A stretch of DNA of 64,000 nt from Azophilus sp963663395 (lineage in GTDB: Bacteria > Pseudomonadota > Gammaproteobacteria > Pseudomonadales > Azotimanducaceae), in assembly GCA_963663395.1 (NCBI GenBank), contig OY760226.1:620001-684000 (forward strand), written 5' to 3'. This document shows, piece after piece, positions 18,146 through 26,307 of the stretch. Below the pieces are notes generated by a model. That model saw only the letters and a list, made by a program, of their open reading frames with translations, did not search any database and was not told the DNA's origin. The first letter of the stretch is position 1, and the number at the start of each line of letters is the position of its first letter. Position numbers and translations under genes: made by a program.

Positions 18146-19522
18146 ATGTCGAGCGGTCGAATCGTACAGATCATCGGGGCGGTGATCGATGTGGAGTTCA
18201 ATCGGGAAGATGTCCCGAAGGTCTATGACGCCCTGAAGGTGACCCATAGCGGCACGACCCTGGAAGTACAGCAGCAGTTGGGGGACGGCGTGGTGCGCAC
18301 CATCGCCATGGGCTCCAGCGACGGGCTGTCCAGGGGGCTCGAGGTCGCCAATACCGGCCAGCCGATCTCGATACCGGTGGGCGAGGAGACGCTCGGGCGG
18401 ATCCTGGACGTGCTCGGCAACCCCATCGACGAGAAGGGGCCCGTCAACGCCCGGGAGCACATGCCCATTCACCGCAAGGCCCCCACTTACGAGGACCAGC
18501 TCGGCGGCAATGAACTGCTGGAAACGGGCGTCAAGGTCATCGACCTGATCTGCCCCTTCGCCAAGGGCGGCAAGGTGGGGCTGTTCGGCGGCGCCGGCGT
18601 CGGCAAGACGGTGACCATGCTGGAGCTGATCCGGAACATCGCAATCGAGCACTCGGGGCTGTCGGTATTCGCCGGCGTGGGCGAGCGCACCCGGGAAGGC
18701 AACGACTTCTACTACGAAATGGAAGAAGCCGGCGTACTCGACAAGATCTCGCTGGTATTCGGCCAGATGAACGAGCCGCCCGGCAACAGGCTGCGGGTGG
18801 GCCTCACCGGCCTGACTCTGGCCGAGCAGTTTCGCGACGAGGGCCGCGACGTGCTGCTTTTCATCGACAACATCTACCGCTACACGCTGGCCGGCACCGA
18901 GGTCTCGGCGCTGCTCGGGCGCATGCCCTCGGCGGTGGGTTACCAGCCCAACCTGGCGGAGGAGATGGGAACCCTGCAGGAGCGCATCACCACCACCAAG
19001 ACCGGGTCCATCACATCGGTTCAGGCGATCTACGTGCCCGCCGACGACCTCACCGACCCGTCGCCGGCGACCACCTTCGCGCATCTCGACTCCACCGTGA
19101 CGCTTTCCCGGGCCATTACCGACCTTGGCATCTACCCGGCAGTGGACCCGCTCGATTCCACCAGCCGCCAGCTCGACCCGAACGTGGTCGGCCAGGAACA
19201 CTACGATACGGCCCAGGGGGTTCAGCAGACGCTGCAGCGTTACCAGGAACTGCGTGACATCATCGCGATTCTCGGCATGGACGAGTTGTCCGAGGAAGAC
19301 AAGCAGCTCGTCTACCGCGCACGCAAGATGCAGCAGTTCTTCTCCCAGCCGATGTTCGTGGCGGAACAGTTCACCGGGCAGTCGGGCAAGTTCGTCACCC
19401 GGGAGGACACGGTGCGCAGCTTCAAGGCCATCCTCGACGGCGAGTACGACCACCTGCCGGAAAATGCCTTCTACATGGTCGGCAACATCGAGGACGCGGT
19501 GGAGAAGGCGAAGACGCTCTAG
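18146..19522 (+). CDS. atpD: F1Fo ATP synthase subunit beta
   Basis: Beta is the catalytic subunit of F1. The 458-residue protein shows Walker A GGAGVGKTV, the GERTREGNDFYYEM signature carrying the catalytic Glu, Walker B VLLFIDNIYRYT and the DELSEEDK motif. In Walker B a Tyr (DNIYRYT) replaces the more usual Phe (DNIFRFT-like), a mild variation. Confidence 0.98.
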   Translation: MSSGRIVQIIGAVIDVEFNREDVPKVYDALKVTHSGTTLEVQQQLGDGVVRTIAMGSSDGLSRGLEVANTGQPISIPVGEETLGRILDVLGNPIDEKGPVNAREHMPIHRKAPTYEDQLGGNELLETGVKVIDLICPFAKGGKVGLFGGAGVGKTVTMLELIRNIAIEHSGLSVFAGVGERTREGNDFYYEMEEAGVLDKISLVFGQMNEPPGNRLRVGLTGLTLAEQFRDEGRDVLLFIDNIYRYTLAGTEVSALLGRMPSAVGYQPNLAEEMGTLQERITTTKTGSITSVQAIYVPADDLTDPSPATTFAHLDSTVTLSRAITDLGIYPAVDPLDSTSRQLDPNVVGQEHYDTAQGVQQTLQRYQELRDIIAILGMDELSEEDKQLVYRARKMQQFFSQPMFVAEQFTGQSGKFVTREDTVRSFKAILDGEYDHLPENAFYMVGNIEDAVEKAKTL

Positions 19523-19543
19523 GCGGCATTCGAGGAACGAACG

Positions 19544-19963
19544 ATGGCCACGATGCACTGCGATATCGTCAGCGCCGAGAAGGAGATCTTCTCCGGCGTC
19601 GTCACCATGGTGAGCCTGCGCGGCAGCATCGGCGAGTTGGGCATCCTGCCAGGCCACGCACCCCTCTTGACGGGCATCCTTCCGGGTCCCGTGCAGTTGC
19701 GGCTCGAAAACGGCGAAGAAGAGGTGTTCTACGCCTCCGGCGGTTTCCTGGAGGTGCAGCCGGGCATGGTCACCATCCTGGCGGATACCGCATCCCGGGC
19801 AGAGGACATCGACGAGGCTGCGGCAGCGGAAGCAAAGGATGCGGCGGAGCGCGCGCTTGCTGAACAGGCTGCGGATTTCGACTTCTCCATTGCCGCCGCG
19901 AAACTGGCTGAAGCCGCCGCTCAGCAACGCACCCTCGAGGAACTGCGCAAGCGGCGCCGCTGA
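19544..19963 (+). CDS. atpC: F1Fo ATP synthase subunit epsilon
   Basis: Epsilon regulates and couples F1 to the c ring. The 139-residue protein has the N-terminal beta barrel (MHCDIVSAEKEIFSGVV, GELGILPGHAPLLTGI, FLEVQPGMVTILADTA) and a C-terminal helical hairpin rich in Ala and Glu. It ends the operon; glmU, which often follows, is absent. No clear terminator with a T-run is seen after it. Confidence 0.97.
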   Translation: MATMHCDIVSAEKEIFSGVVTMVSLRGSIGELGILPGHAPLLTGILPGPVQLRLENGEEEVFYASGGFLEVQPGMVTILADTASRAEDIDEAAAAEAKDAAERALAEQAADFDFSIAAAKLAEAAAQQRTLEELRKRRR

Positions 19964-20098
19964 GTTTCCGCAAACGGGAAACCACAGGGTGCGGGTGCCC
20001 ACAGCCCGCGGCCCGTCCATAAACAACTCCGCGCACCGCAGCCCGTTTGTGCGACATCGCCCATTGCGCCCATGTCTCCTCACACTTAGCATTCAGAC

Positions 20099-20389
20099 AT
20101 GGCTAAGGACACTTGGGCGCTGTTGGGGGTCTTCGCTGCGGGCTTTCTGCTCCTCGCAGGCTTGATCCTCGGTGTCTACGACCGGCTTGACGCCAAAATC
20201 GATCGCGTCAGCATCAAGCTGGGCAGCGAAATCAAGGAGGTCGACGCCAAGCTCAGCGGCGAAATCGAAAAGTTGCAGGATGGCCAGCGCGCCATTCGCG
20301 AGCGCCTGGTTCGCCTTGAGACCGCGGTCGGGGTCGCAGGCCTCAGCCGCCCCACATCGGCCGCGGACGAGGCCGGCGTCAACGGCTGA
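20099..20389 (+). CDS. Small membrane-anchored coiled-coil protein, unknown function
   Basis: A 96-residue protein with one N-terminal membrane helix (about residues 7-27, LLGVFAAGFLLLAGLILGVY). A heptad-like coiled coil follows (RLDAKIDRVSIKLGSEIKEV, then KLSGEIEKLQDGQRAIRERL). This resembles small membrane-anchored coiled-coil proteins in general. No family is recognised. It starts with ATG 20099, 135 bp after atpC, and precedes the GPP34 gene on the same strand. Confidence 0.65.
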   Translation: MAKDTWALLGVFAAGFLLLAGLILGVYDRLDAKIDRVSIKLGSEIKEVDAKLSGEIEKLQDGQRAIRERLVRLETAVGVAGLSRPTSAADEAGVNG

Positions 20390-20488
20390 ATCCCGTCCTG
20401 AATCGCGCGGCTTCGGAGGCACACTTGAATCCAGCCGATGCCCCGCGTTTAATCCGATCTGTTGTCTGCTGCTCCCGGACGGTGCCCC

Positions 20489-21148
20489 TTGGAAAATCTG
20501 CGATTCGCTGAAGAAATAGTCTTGCTGCTCCTGCACGACGGCAGGGGCAAGTTTGCGCACGTATCCGACTGGTCTTCACGCTATGCGTTCGGCGGCAGTG
20601 TGCTGATGGACCTGGCGCTCGAGAACCGGATCGACACCGACCTGGAGACACTCGTTCTCCTCGATGCCACTCCCACCGGCGACAGCCTGCTCGACCCCAT
20701 GCTCGCCGAGATCGCCGCGGAGAAGGAGCCGCACGGCCCCCGCTACTGGGTGGAGCGCGCCGGCGGCCGGGAAGAGGAGATCCGCGATGGCGCCGTGCAA
20801 CGGCTGGTCGAGCGGGGCATCCTCGAGCACCACGAGAACCGCATCCTGTGGGTATTCCACTCCGAGCGGCACGAAGTGGTCGATGACAAGGCCTCGCGGC
20901 AGGTGAAGCTGCGCATCATGAACATGCTGTTCGGCGATGAACTGCCGGAACCGCGGGACGTGGTGACCATCTGCCTGGCCGATGCCTGCGGGATTTTCCG
21001 GGAACTGCTGTCGGCCAGCGAACTGGAACAGGTGGCCGAGCGCATCCAGCAACTGCGCCGCATGGACCTGATCGGGCAGGCCGTTTCAAGGGCGATCTGG
21101 GATATCGAGACGTCGCTGGCGAGCACCGTGCAACTGCACGTCTACTGA
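20489..21148 (+). CDS. GPP34 (Golgi phosphoprotein 3-like) family protein
   Basis: GPP34 proteins bind phosphatidylinositol-4-phosphate in eukaryotes (GOLPH3/Vps74); bacterial members, known mainly from actinobacteria, are uncharacterised. The 219-residue product follows the family pattern: LRFAEEIVLLLLHDGRGKF at the start, GGSVLMDLALENRIDTD, ATPTGDSLLDPMLAEI, and GAVQRLVERGILEHHENRIL with a downstream FHSERHEVVDD. The start is uncertain: TTG 20489 gives MENLRFAEE, TTG 20462 is nine codons longer, and neither has a good ribosome-binding site. It converges on and overlaps the SRPBCC gene by 7 bp. Membrane association is inferred from the family. Confidence 0.75.
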   Translation: MENLRFAEEIVLLLLHDGRGKFAHVSDWSSRYAFGGSVLMDLALENRIDTDLETLVLLDATPTGDSLLDPMLAEIAAEKEPHGPRYWVERAGGREEEIRDGAVQRLVERGILEHHENRILWVFHSERHEVVDDKASRQVKLRIMNMLFGDELPEPRDVVTICLADACGIFRELLSASELEQVAERIQQLRRMDLIGQAVSRAIWDIETSLASTVQLHVY

Positions 21149-21588
21149 TCCGTCCCTTCCGCGCGGGCTTTCAAGGCGCGCGCCACGTCGTTGAAGCCCC
21201 GGCGAATGATGCGGCCGAGCAACCCTACGATCAGCGGCGCGAGCAGCCCGCTGAATGCGTCGTTGGTGTGGTATCGGCAACTGGTTTCGTCCAGCACTTC
21301 AAGACGCTGTTCCCGACTGGTGAACAGCAGGAAACGCGCACCCATGGTCATTCCCCAGGCCAGCATCTCGGGCGGCTCGACGGCCTGGATCAACTCCGGC
21401 TGCTTGATTTTGAATAACCCCATGTCAACGTAAAGATCCACCGGGGAGCCGACTTCCAGGGTGGTCTCGACCCGCGTGCTGAAGGGATTCCACTCCCCAT
21501 ATTTCTCCACGTCGACCAGGATGCTCCAGACAGCTTCGGCCGGAGCGTGGATGTCTATCGGGTCTGCGCTGACAACGTGATTGAACAT
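21142..21588 (-). CDS. SRPBCC (START-like) family protein
   Basis: A 148-residue protein of the polyketide cyclase/SRPBCC fold, which binds hydrophobic ligands in a deep cavity. Recognisable are the N-terminal strand and helix IDIHAPAEAVWSILVDVEKY with WNPFSTRVE, and the C-terminal helix GLLGRIIRRGFNDVARALKA. ATG 21588 has a GGAGG site. Ligand unknown. The upstream 265-bp interval (21589-21853) holds only one copy of a dispersed repeat. Confidence 0.85.
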   Translation of the reverse strand: MFNHVVSADPIDIHAPAEAVWSILVDVEKYGEWNPFSTRVETTLEVGSPVDLYVDMGLFKIKQPELIQAVEPPEMLAWGMTMGARFLLFTSREQRLEVLDETSCRYHTNDAFSGLLAPLIVGLLGRIIRRGFNDVARALKARAEGTDQ

Positions 21589-21683
21589 GGCGCCTCCTTG
21601 CCGGCAAGCATACCCCGGATTACCCGGCTGTCAGCCGCACACGATCATGCAACAGCTGCGATCAGACCCCGCCCGCTTCCCAG

Positions 21684-21718
21684 TTAGCCCGATCAATGCA
21701 TGAATGAACTACTGCGGC
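21684..21718 (+). repeat. Dispersed intergenic repeat, copy 1
   Basis: A 35-bp segment matches 27622-27656 at 30 of 35 positions, including an identical 13-bp end GAACTACTGCGGC. Both copies are intergenic and both begin TTAGCCCGA. Confidence 0.6.
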
Positions 21719-21853
21719 CGCCAATAGCAGCGAAATCACTGGGCGTACTCCCACCGCGTGCTCAACGTGCTGCAAGCACGCGTCCGCGCACCCAGCGCTT
21801 TCACTACTCCTCATCTTGCCAGCCTCGCTACGTCCATTCACGAATAGGTCGGG

Positions 21854-22921
21854 TTAGCGGGGCTCTCCGGCGTCACCCCCGCTTTCGTCGCCCGCCGAGC
21901 CCGGTCTGGCGGCGGCGCGTGCGGGCCTGTGTTCCGCGATCAGCGCTTCGCTTGCCTCCCACAGGCTGACGCCGGCCGACGGGTCCAGGGCCAGGGCCGA
22001 TGGCTGTTTCTCGCGCATCATGTGCAGGTAGACGCCGCTGCGCTGCCCCATCTCCGCATCACAGCACAGATGGATGACCGGCCGGGCGGCTTTCTCGGGG
22101 CCGGCAAAGAGCAGCCCCATGACCGGCGACAGCAACGCCTTCATGCAGGACGGCGCTTCCCGGGCGATGTTGGAGTTGATCGGGCCGGGACAGAGAGAAT
22201 GCACGGCAACCCGGACCCCATCTCCCTGGTTCAGGCGCCGGGACATTTCCTGTGCCAGGGTGCAGGAGTGCAGTTTGCTAAAACCGTAGTACTTCAGCCC
22301 GTCCCTCAGGCCGTAGTCCGTGAAGGCGCCGAACCGCTCGAAGTCGATGGGGCCGGCGGAGCGGTGGGTTTCGGATGCAACGAAAACAATGCGGGGCGTC
22401 CTGCCTGGTTGGCTGCTGGGAACGATAACGCCATCGCGGATAAACCGGTCGAGCAGCACGCGGTTGGCCAGAAAGTGCACGGCGAACATCAGCTCGAAAC
22501 CCTGTCGGGACGGGCGGGCATTCAATGGCATCAGGCCGGCATTCAGCACGGTGATGTCCAGCGGAACGCCCCGGCGGAGGATTTCATCACAAAGCAGATG
22601 TACGCTCTCCAGGTCCGAAAGATCGACCTTCAGCATCTCGACCCGGGCGGACCCGGAGAGCCGTTTCACGTCTTCGCCGGCTTCGGGATGCCCGCCACGG
22701 CAGGCCATCAGCACATGGCCGCCCCGGCGAGCCAGGTCGATGGCCACCGCCTTGCCGAGGCCGCTGTTCGCGCCCGTTACCAGGCAGGTCTTGTCGTCTA
22801 TTCGAACATCCGGAGCAACGGGCGCAATCAGGCCGGTATTCGAAAACCGATCCATGATCGCGCTGGATATGGCGTTGGTTATTTTCCCGTAATCAACAGG
22901 TTTATCAGTTTGTCTGGACAT
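21854..22921 (-). CDS. Short-chain dehydrogenase/reductase
   Basis: A 355-residue NAD(P)-dependent oxidoreductase of the retinol-dehydrogenase/protochlorophyllide-reductase-like SDR group. It has the cofactor motif TGANSGLGKAVAIDLARRG, VLNAGLMP, the catalytic Ser in FVASETHRS and the catalytic YGFSK. An N-terminal extension of about 40 residues and a Pro/Ala/Gly-rich tail flank the core. ATG 22921 has an AGGAGC site. Substrate unknown. Confidence 0.88.
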   Translation of the reverse strand: MSRQTDKPVDYGKITNAISSAIMDRFSNTGLIAPVAPDVRIDDKTCLVTGANSGLGKAVAIDLARRGGHVLMACRGGHPEAGEDVKRLSGSARVEMLKVDLSDLESVHLLCDEILRRGVPLDITVLNAGLMPLNARPSRQGFELMFAVHFLANRVLLDRFIRDGVIVPSSQPGRTPRIVFVASETHRSAGPIDFERFGAFTDYGLRDGLKYYGFSKLHSCTLAQEMSRRLNQGDGVRVAVHSLCPGPINSNIAREAPSCMKALLSPVMGLLFAGPEKAARPVIHLCCDAEMGQRSGVYLHMMREKQPSALALDPSAGVSLWEASEALIAEHRPARAAARPGSAGDESGGDAGEPR

Positions 22922-22957
22922 ATTGCTGAGCGCTCCTGAACAACTGGCACCGTGAAA

Positions 22958-24232
22958 TCAACGCAAATTCCCTGCTTTTCCATCAGACAATCCATATTCT
23001 CGACGATAGAAGGCGCATTGCCTGTTCACCTCGTCGTCGGTGATTCCGAAATCACCCAGACGGTAAACGTGCCTTCCGTATCGATCCTTTGTTTCTCGAC
23101 TTGCCATGTTTTTTGCGTGATTTTTTACGTTTGCATCGAAAGGCAGACCAGACGCGACATAGACCTTGCGTAGCGCCTCGATCGGTTCTTGAACTAGATC
23201 ATCGTACGAGATATCAATGAAAATGGACGCTTCCCGCGACTTTCTTGCTTCCACGGATCTACGCATCAAGCGCAGGGATTTTCGAAACCAATGTTGGCCG
23301 ATGTCGCGAGCATCAACATGATCGCTGAGAATGCCTCTTGCGTGCGCCACCATGCTGAAGAAAGAAGCGATTGACTGCCGGGGGTCGCGATGCGTCTGCA
23401 CGATGCGAATGTCTGGAAAAACATTGAGAATCGTGTCGATGTGTTCCATGTGATGGGGCGTTTTCAGAACCCAGGCTTCGCCGCTTCGTTGCCAGTGCAT
23501 CAGTTTCAGCATCTTGTACATGTACTTGTACGCTTCGGCCTGATCCTGTTTTTCCAGCCAATTTGCATAGGTTGGCACGTGCATCGTTGCTTCCGGTGCC
23601 TGACTCATGAATGAAAGATCGAGAAGAAAAATATCTTCTTCCGGTGCATCGAACTCGATGGGATGAACGACAAAAAACTCGGGAGCCAAGTAACGCATGA
23701 CTTTTGCAGCCGTTTTTGCCTTGGATATTCGTGAGCGTTGGTCTCCTTGTTTTTCATTCGGCCCTGGCAATGGGTTCAGCACTTCCCACGAATACAATCC
23801 CCGGATATTCGGGTCCGAACAGAGCAACCGGTGCAAGGCTGTTGTGCCTGTACGTTGCAATGCGGCTATCAGGATAATTCTGCCGAGGTCTATATCCAGA
23901 ATGTCCGGATTTTCCTTGAATATCTGTTCCGCTCGCAAACGTGTTGTCAGTGCCGAGACGAATCTCGTGTGTTGTAACATGTTGCCCAACGTATTCAGTC
24001 TGGCCTCGTCATTGATTGATCTTTCGAGAACATGCAGCGGCTCCATGAACCATTCGTCGCCGAAATCGGAGAGCCCGGTCTTGCGCTTGGCAGCGGTGAT
24101 CATGCGGTCTGCGTTCAGCCTGCCGCCCAAGCCGAATTTTCCGGCAATCCTGCCCGCCCGGTTGAGCAGGGATATCGGCAATGGCCGGTATGGATTGCCG
24201 TAGTCTGTGGAGGTTTCCAGCAACGCCTTCAC
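22958..24232 (-). CDS. Sulfotransferase family protein
   Basis: A 424-residue PAPS-dependent sulfotransferase-like protein. The 5'-phosphosulfate loop is IILIAALQRTGTTALHRLL, and the 3'-phosphate region is seen at VQTHRDPRQSIASFFSMVAH. The start is GTG 24232, whose bases overlap the DUF1214 stop (GTGA); an upstream in-frame extension to 24517 reads through the other gene and shows no family similarity. Base composition is visibly more AT-rich than the surroundings, suggesting acquisition. Coupling to the DUF1214 gene implies a shared role, substrate unknown. Confidence 0.85.
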   Translation of the reverse strand: MKALLETSTDYGNPYRPLPISLLNRAGRIAGKFGLGGRLNADRMITAAKRKTGLSDFGDEWFMEPLHVLERSINDEARLNTLGNMLQHTRFVSALTTRLRAEQIFKENPDILDIDLGRIILIAALQRTGTTALHRLLCSDPNIRGLYSWEVLNPLPGPNEKQGDQRSRISKAKTAAKVMRYLAPEFFVVHPIEFDAPEEDIFLLDLSFMSQAPEATMHVPTYANWLEKQDQAEAYKYMYKMLKLMHWQRSGEAWVLKTPHHMEHIDTILNVFPDIRIVQTHRDPRQSIASFFSMVAHARGILSDHVDARDIGQHWFRKSLRLMRRSVEARKSREASIFIDISYDDLVQEPIEALRKVYVASGLPFDANVKNHAKNMASRETKDRYGRHVYRLGDFGITDDEVNRQCAFYRREYGLSDGKAGNLR

Positions 24233-25482
24233 CCGATCGACTGATTGCGCAGCGCTTCCAGCTCGTCGCGATTCACTACCCGCGCGGCGGGCTGGGGATG
24301 GTCGTTGGCCCGAATCCAGCGGAAACACATGGTTCCGGATGAATGACCGGCGGTGTCCAGCCAGTTGGGGAGCCCCGGGTCCCGGTGCGCCACGACGAGC
24401 CGGATGGAACCGTCCGGCTGGTGTTGTGCCAGGTGCTTGTTCGTGTGGATGGTGTGGTAGCGGTAATCCAGCGATTCCATCCAGTAGTTGTTCAACTGGA
24501 AGTTCCAGTGTTCGCATTCGGGAGGCATGGCCTCGATCACCAGGGCCTGGTCTTCGGCCAACGCCCAGTGACTGTGGTAGTAGACGATGTTCGGATCGCC
24601 GCCCGCTGCCAGCGAGACGTCAGGGTCGAACATGGGCAGCGCATTGCTGTGCTGCTTGAAGTCCCTCGCCCATTTCGCGAACAGCAGGGAAGCGCCGGCA
24701 ACCAGCGTGCTCGCGGATTTCAGGCCGGCATCGATCTGTTCGGGTGTCAGGGGCGCGGGGCGTCTTTCCTCCTCGGTGCAGTTGATGCGCTCGATGAACA
24801 GGTCCGCGGGCGCTTCGTTTTCGCGGTCGAGAAAGGTCTGCCGCACGATCAGCGTGCCGGAGTCGGACTTCATCGGCAGCCAGTTGCCGTCGTTGGGCGT
24901 ACTGCTGACGATCAGCTCGAAGTGCCCGTCGTCATCGGTTTCGATCTCTGCCGCTTCGATGTAACCGGTTGGCGGCATGCCGCCGCCCTGGCCGTAATGT
25001 CCGGCCTGGGTGCCGAAGCTGAGGTATTTCACGGTATTGCGCCTGCCCGAAATCCGGTAGTCGAAATCCCCCCGGATGGCGGCGGTCTGATAGTAGTTGT
25101 CGGGATTGTCGGCGCCGAGCTTCACCGTTTCGTGGGCTACCCGGTGCAGCACGGGCGCCCGGGGGTCGGCGTACTCGACGAATGCCATGAGGCCGCCGCG
25201 CAACAGCCGGCTCAGGTAGCGGTAGCCCTCGGCCTGGTTGAACGGGTCCCGGGGAGCGCCGGGAAAGTTCAGCGCGGCCCCCGCGGCTTTCAGCGTGTCG
25301 CAGAACTCGTCCCAGGCGCGGCCGCTGACCACGCGTTGCTCGGCGACGTCGGCGGGTGTCTTTCCGCGCAGCTTCAACAACAGGAGCGATGCCCTGCGAA
25401 ACATCGCCAGCAACGCGACTGCGAGTTTTCTCATCGTGCGTATCCCTTCAGCCGTCGTGTTCAGCAGCCCGATGCGTATCAT
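24229..25482 (-). CDS. DUF1214 domain-containing protein
   Basis: A 417-residue protein of the DUF1214 family, whose function is not established. The C-terminal part carries the typical pattern (ALVIEAMPPECEHWNFQLNN, YHTIHTNKHLAQHQPDGSIR, VVAHRDPGLPNWLDTAGH). ATG 25434 would give a shorter start (MRKLAVALLAMF), with a hydrophobic N-terminal segment. It overlaps the downstream sulfotransferase start by 4 bp, so the two are translationally coupled. It is divergent from the HD-domain gene. Confidence 0.85.
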   Translation of the reverse strand: MIRIGLLNTTAEGIRTMRKLAVALLAMFRRASLLLLKLRGKTPADVAEQRVVSGRAWDEFCDTLKAAGAALNFPGAPRDPFNQAEGYRYLSRLLRGGLMAFVEYADPRAPVLHRVAHETVKLGADNPDNYYQTAAIRGDFDYRISGRRNTVKYLSFGTQAGHYGQGGGMPPTGYIEAAEIETDDDGHFELIVSSTPNDGNWLPMKSDSGTLIVRQTFLDRENEAPADLFIERINCTEEERRPAPLTPEQIDAGLKSASTLVAGASLLFAKWARDFKQHSNALPMFDPDVSLAAGGDPNIVYYHSHWALAEDQALVIEAMPPECEHWNFQLNNYWMESLDYRYHTIHTNKHLAQHQPDGSIRLVVAHRDPGLPNWLDTAGHSSGTMCFRWIRANDHPQPAARVVNRDELEALRNQSIG

Positions 25483-25522
25483 ACAATCGCCCTTCGTTCA
25501 CGTCCGAACAGAGGATGTCGTC

Positions 25523-26134
25523 ATGGCCGAACCGAACGCTGCGCCGCGGGTTGCGGCCTATACGCGGATGGACGAGGGCACGGTGGAGGATTACGCCCTG
25601 CAGGGCGAACTTGCCGAGCCGTTCGTCGCCCGAACCGGTGAACGGGTGGTCGCCTACCTGCAGGGGCTTGCCGGAGGGCTTCCGGGCTTCAAGGTCGACC
25701 GCTACGAACACTCCCTGCAGACGGCTACCCGGGCATTGCGTGCCGGTGAGTGCGAAGAGTTCATCGTGGCTGCGCTGGTACACGATGTCGGTGATGTCCT
25801 TGCGCCCGAGAATCACTCGGAGCTTGGCGCTTCGATCCTGCGTCCGTATGTCGCCAGGCACACCTACTGGATGGTGCTGCAGCACGGCCTGTTCCAGGGC
25901 TACTACTACTTCGACAAGATCGGCCTCGACCGCGACGCCCGTGAGCGCCACCGCGGCCACCCGGCTTTCGAGATGACCGAACGGTTCTGCCGCGACTACG
26001 ACCAGGTGTCTTTCGACCCGGATTACGACACCCTGCCGATCGAACACTTCAGGCCCATGGTCGAGCGCATCTTCTCCCGCAAACCCTGGGGCGAGCACGC
26101 AGAGCGCGATCTCCCCCTGGCCGACCAGGGTTGA
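25523..26134 (+). CDS. HD-domain protein related to PhnZ / inositol-oxygenase-type diiron enzymes
   Basis: A 203-residue HD-fold protein. The metal site is YEHSLQTATRA ... VAALVHDVGDVLAPENHSE, and a later His lies in MVLQHGLFQGYYYFDKIG. The spacing and the N-terminal EHSLQ helix resemble PhnZ and related mixed-valent diiron oxygenases more than nucleotide phosphohydrolases. FDPDYDTLPIEHFRPMVERI closes the protein. ATG 25523 has a GAGG site 8 bp upstream. Oxygenase versus phosphohydrolase activity cannot be decided from sequence alone. Confidence 0.75.
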   Translation: MAEPNAAPRVAAYTRMDEGTVEDYALQGELAEPFVARTGERVVAYLQGLAGGLPGFKVDRYEHSLQTATRALRAGECEEFIVAALVHDVGDVLAPENHSELGASILRPYVARHTYWMVLQHGLFQGYYYFDKIGLDRDARERHRGHPAFEMTERFCRDYDQVSFDPDYDTLPIEHFRPMVERIFSRKPWGEHAERDLPLADQG

Positions 26135-26307
26135 GCGGGGAGGCTGGGCGCGATTGCCATGGCGTCAATCTGCTCGAGGTCTCGAACGCAGGCTTGCATC
26201 TAAGAGTCTTCCACGTCCGGCAGCGAGCCGGCATGCGGGGCTTCCCTTTCAGCGCACCAAGCCAACACGACGACCCGAAACCCTTACGGAGAGAATGTCC
26301 CATGGCT

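Noticed and set aside
19964..19985. GTTTCC...GGAAAC hairpin after atpC as a terminator
   Set aside because: Short stem and no following T-run; not enough to call a Rho-independent terminator.
21700..21969. 89-codon frame starting inside the dispersed repeat
   Set aside because: Low-complexity Arg/Pro-rich product running antisense into the SDR gene; no ribosome-binding site.
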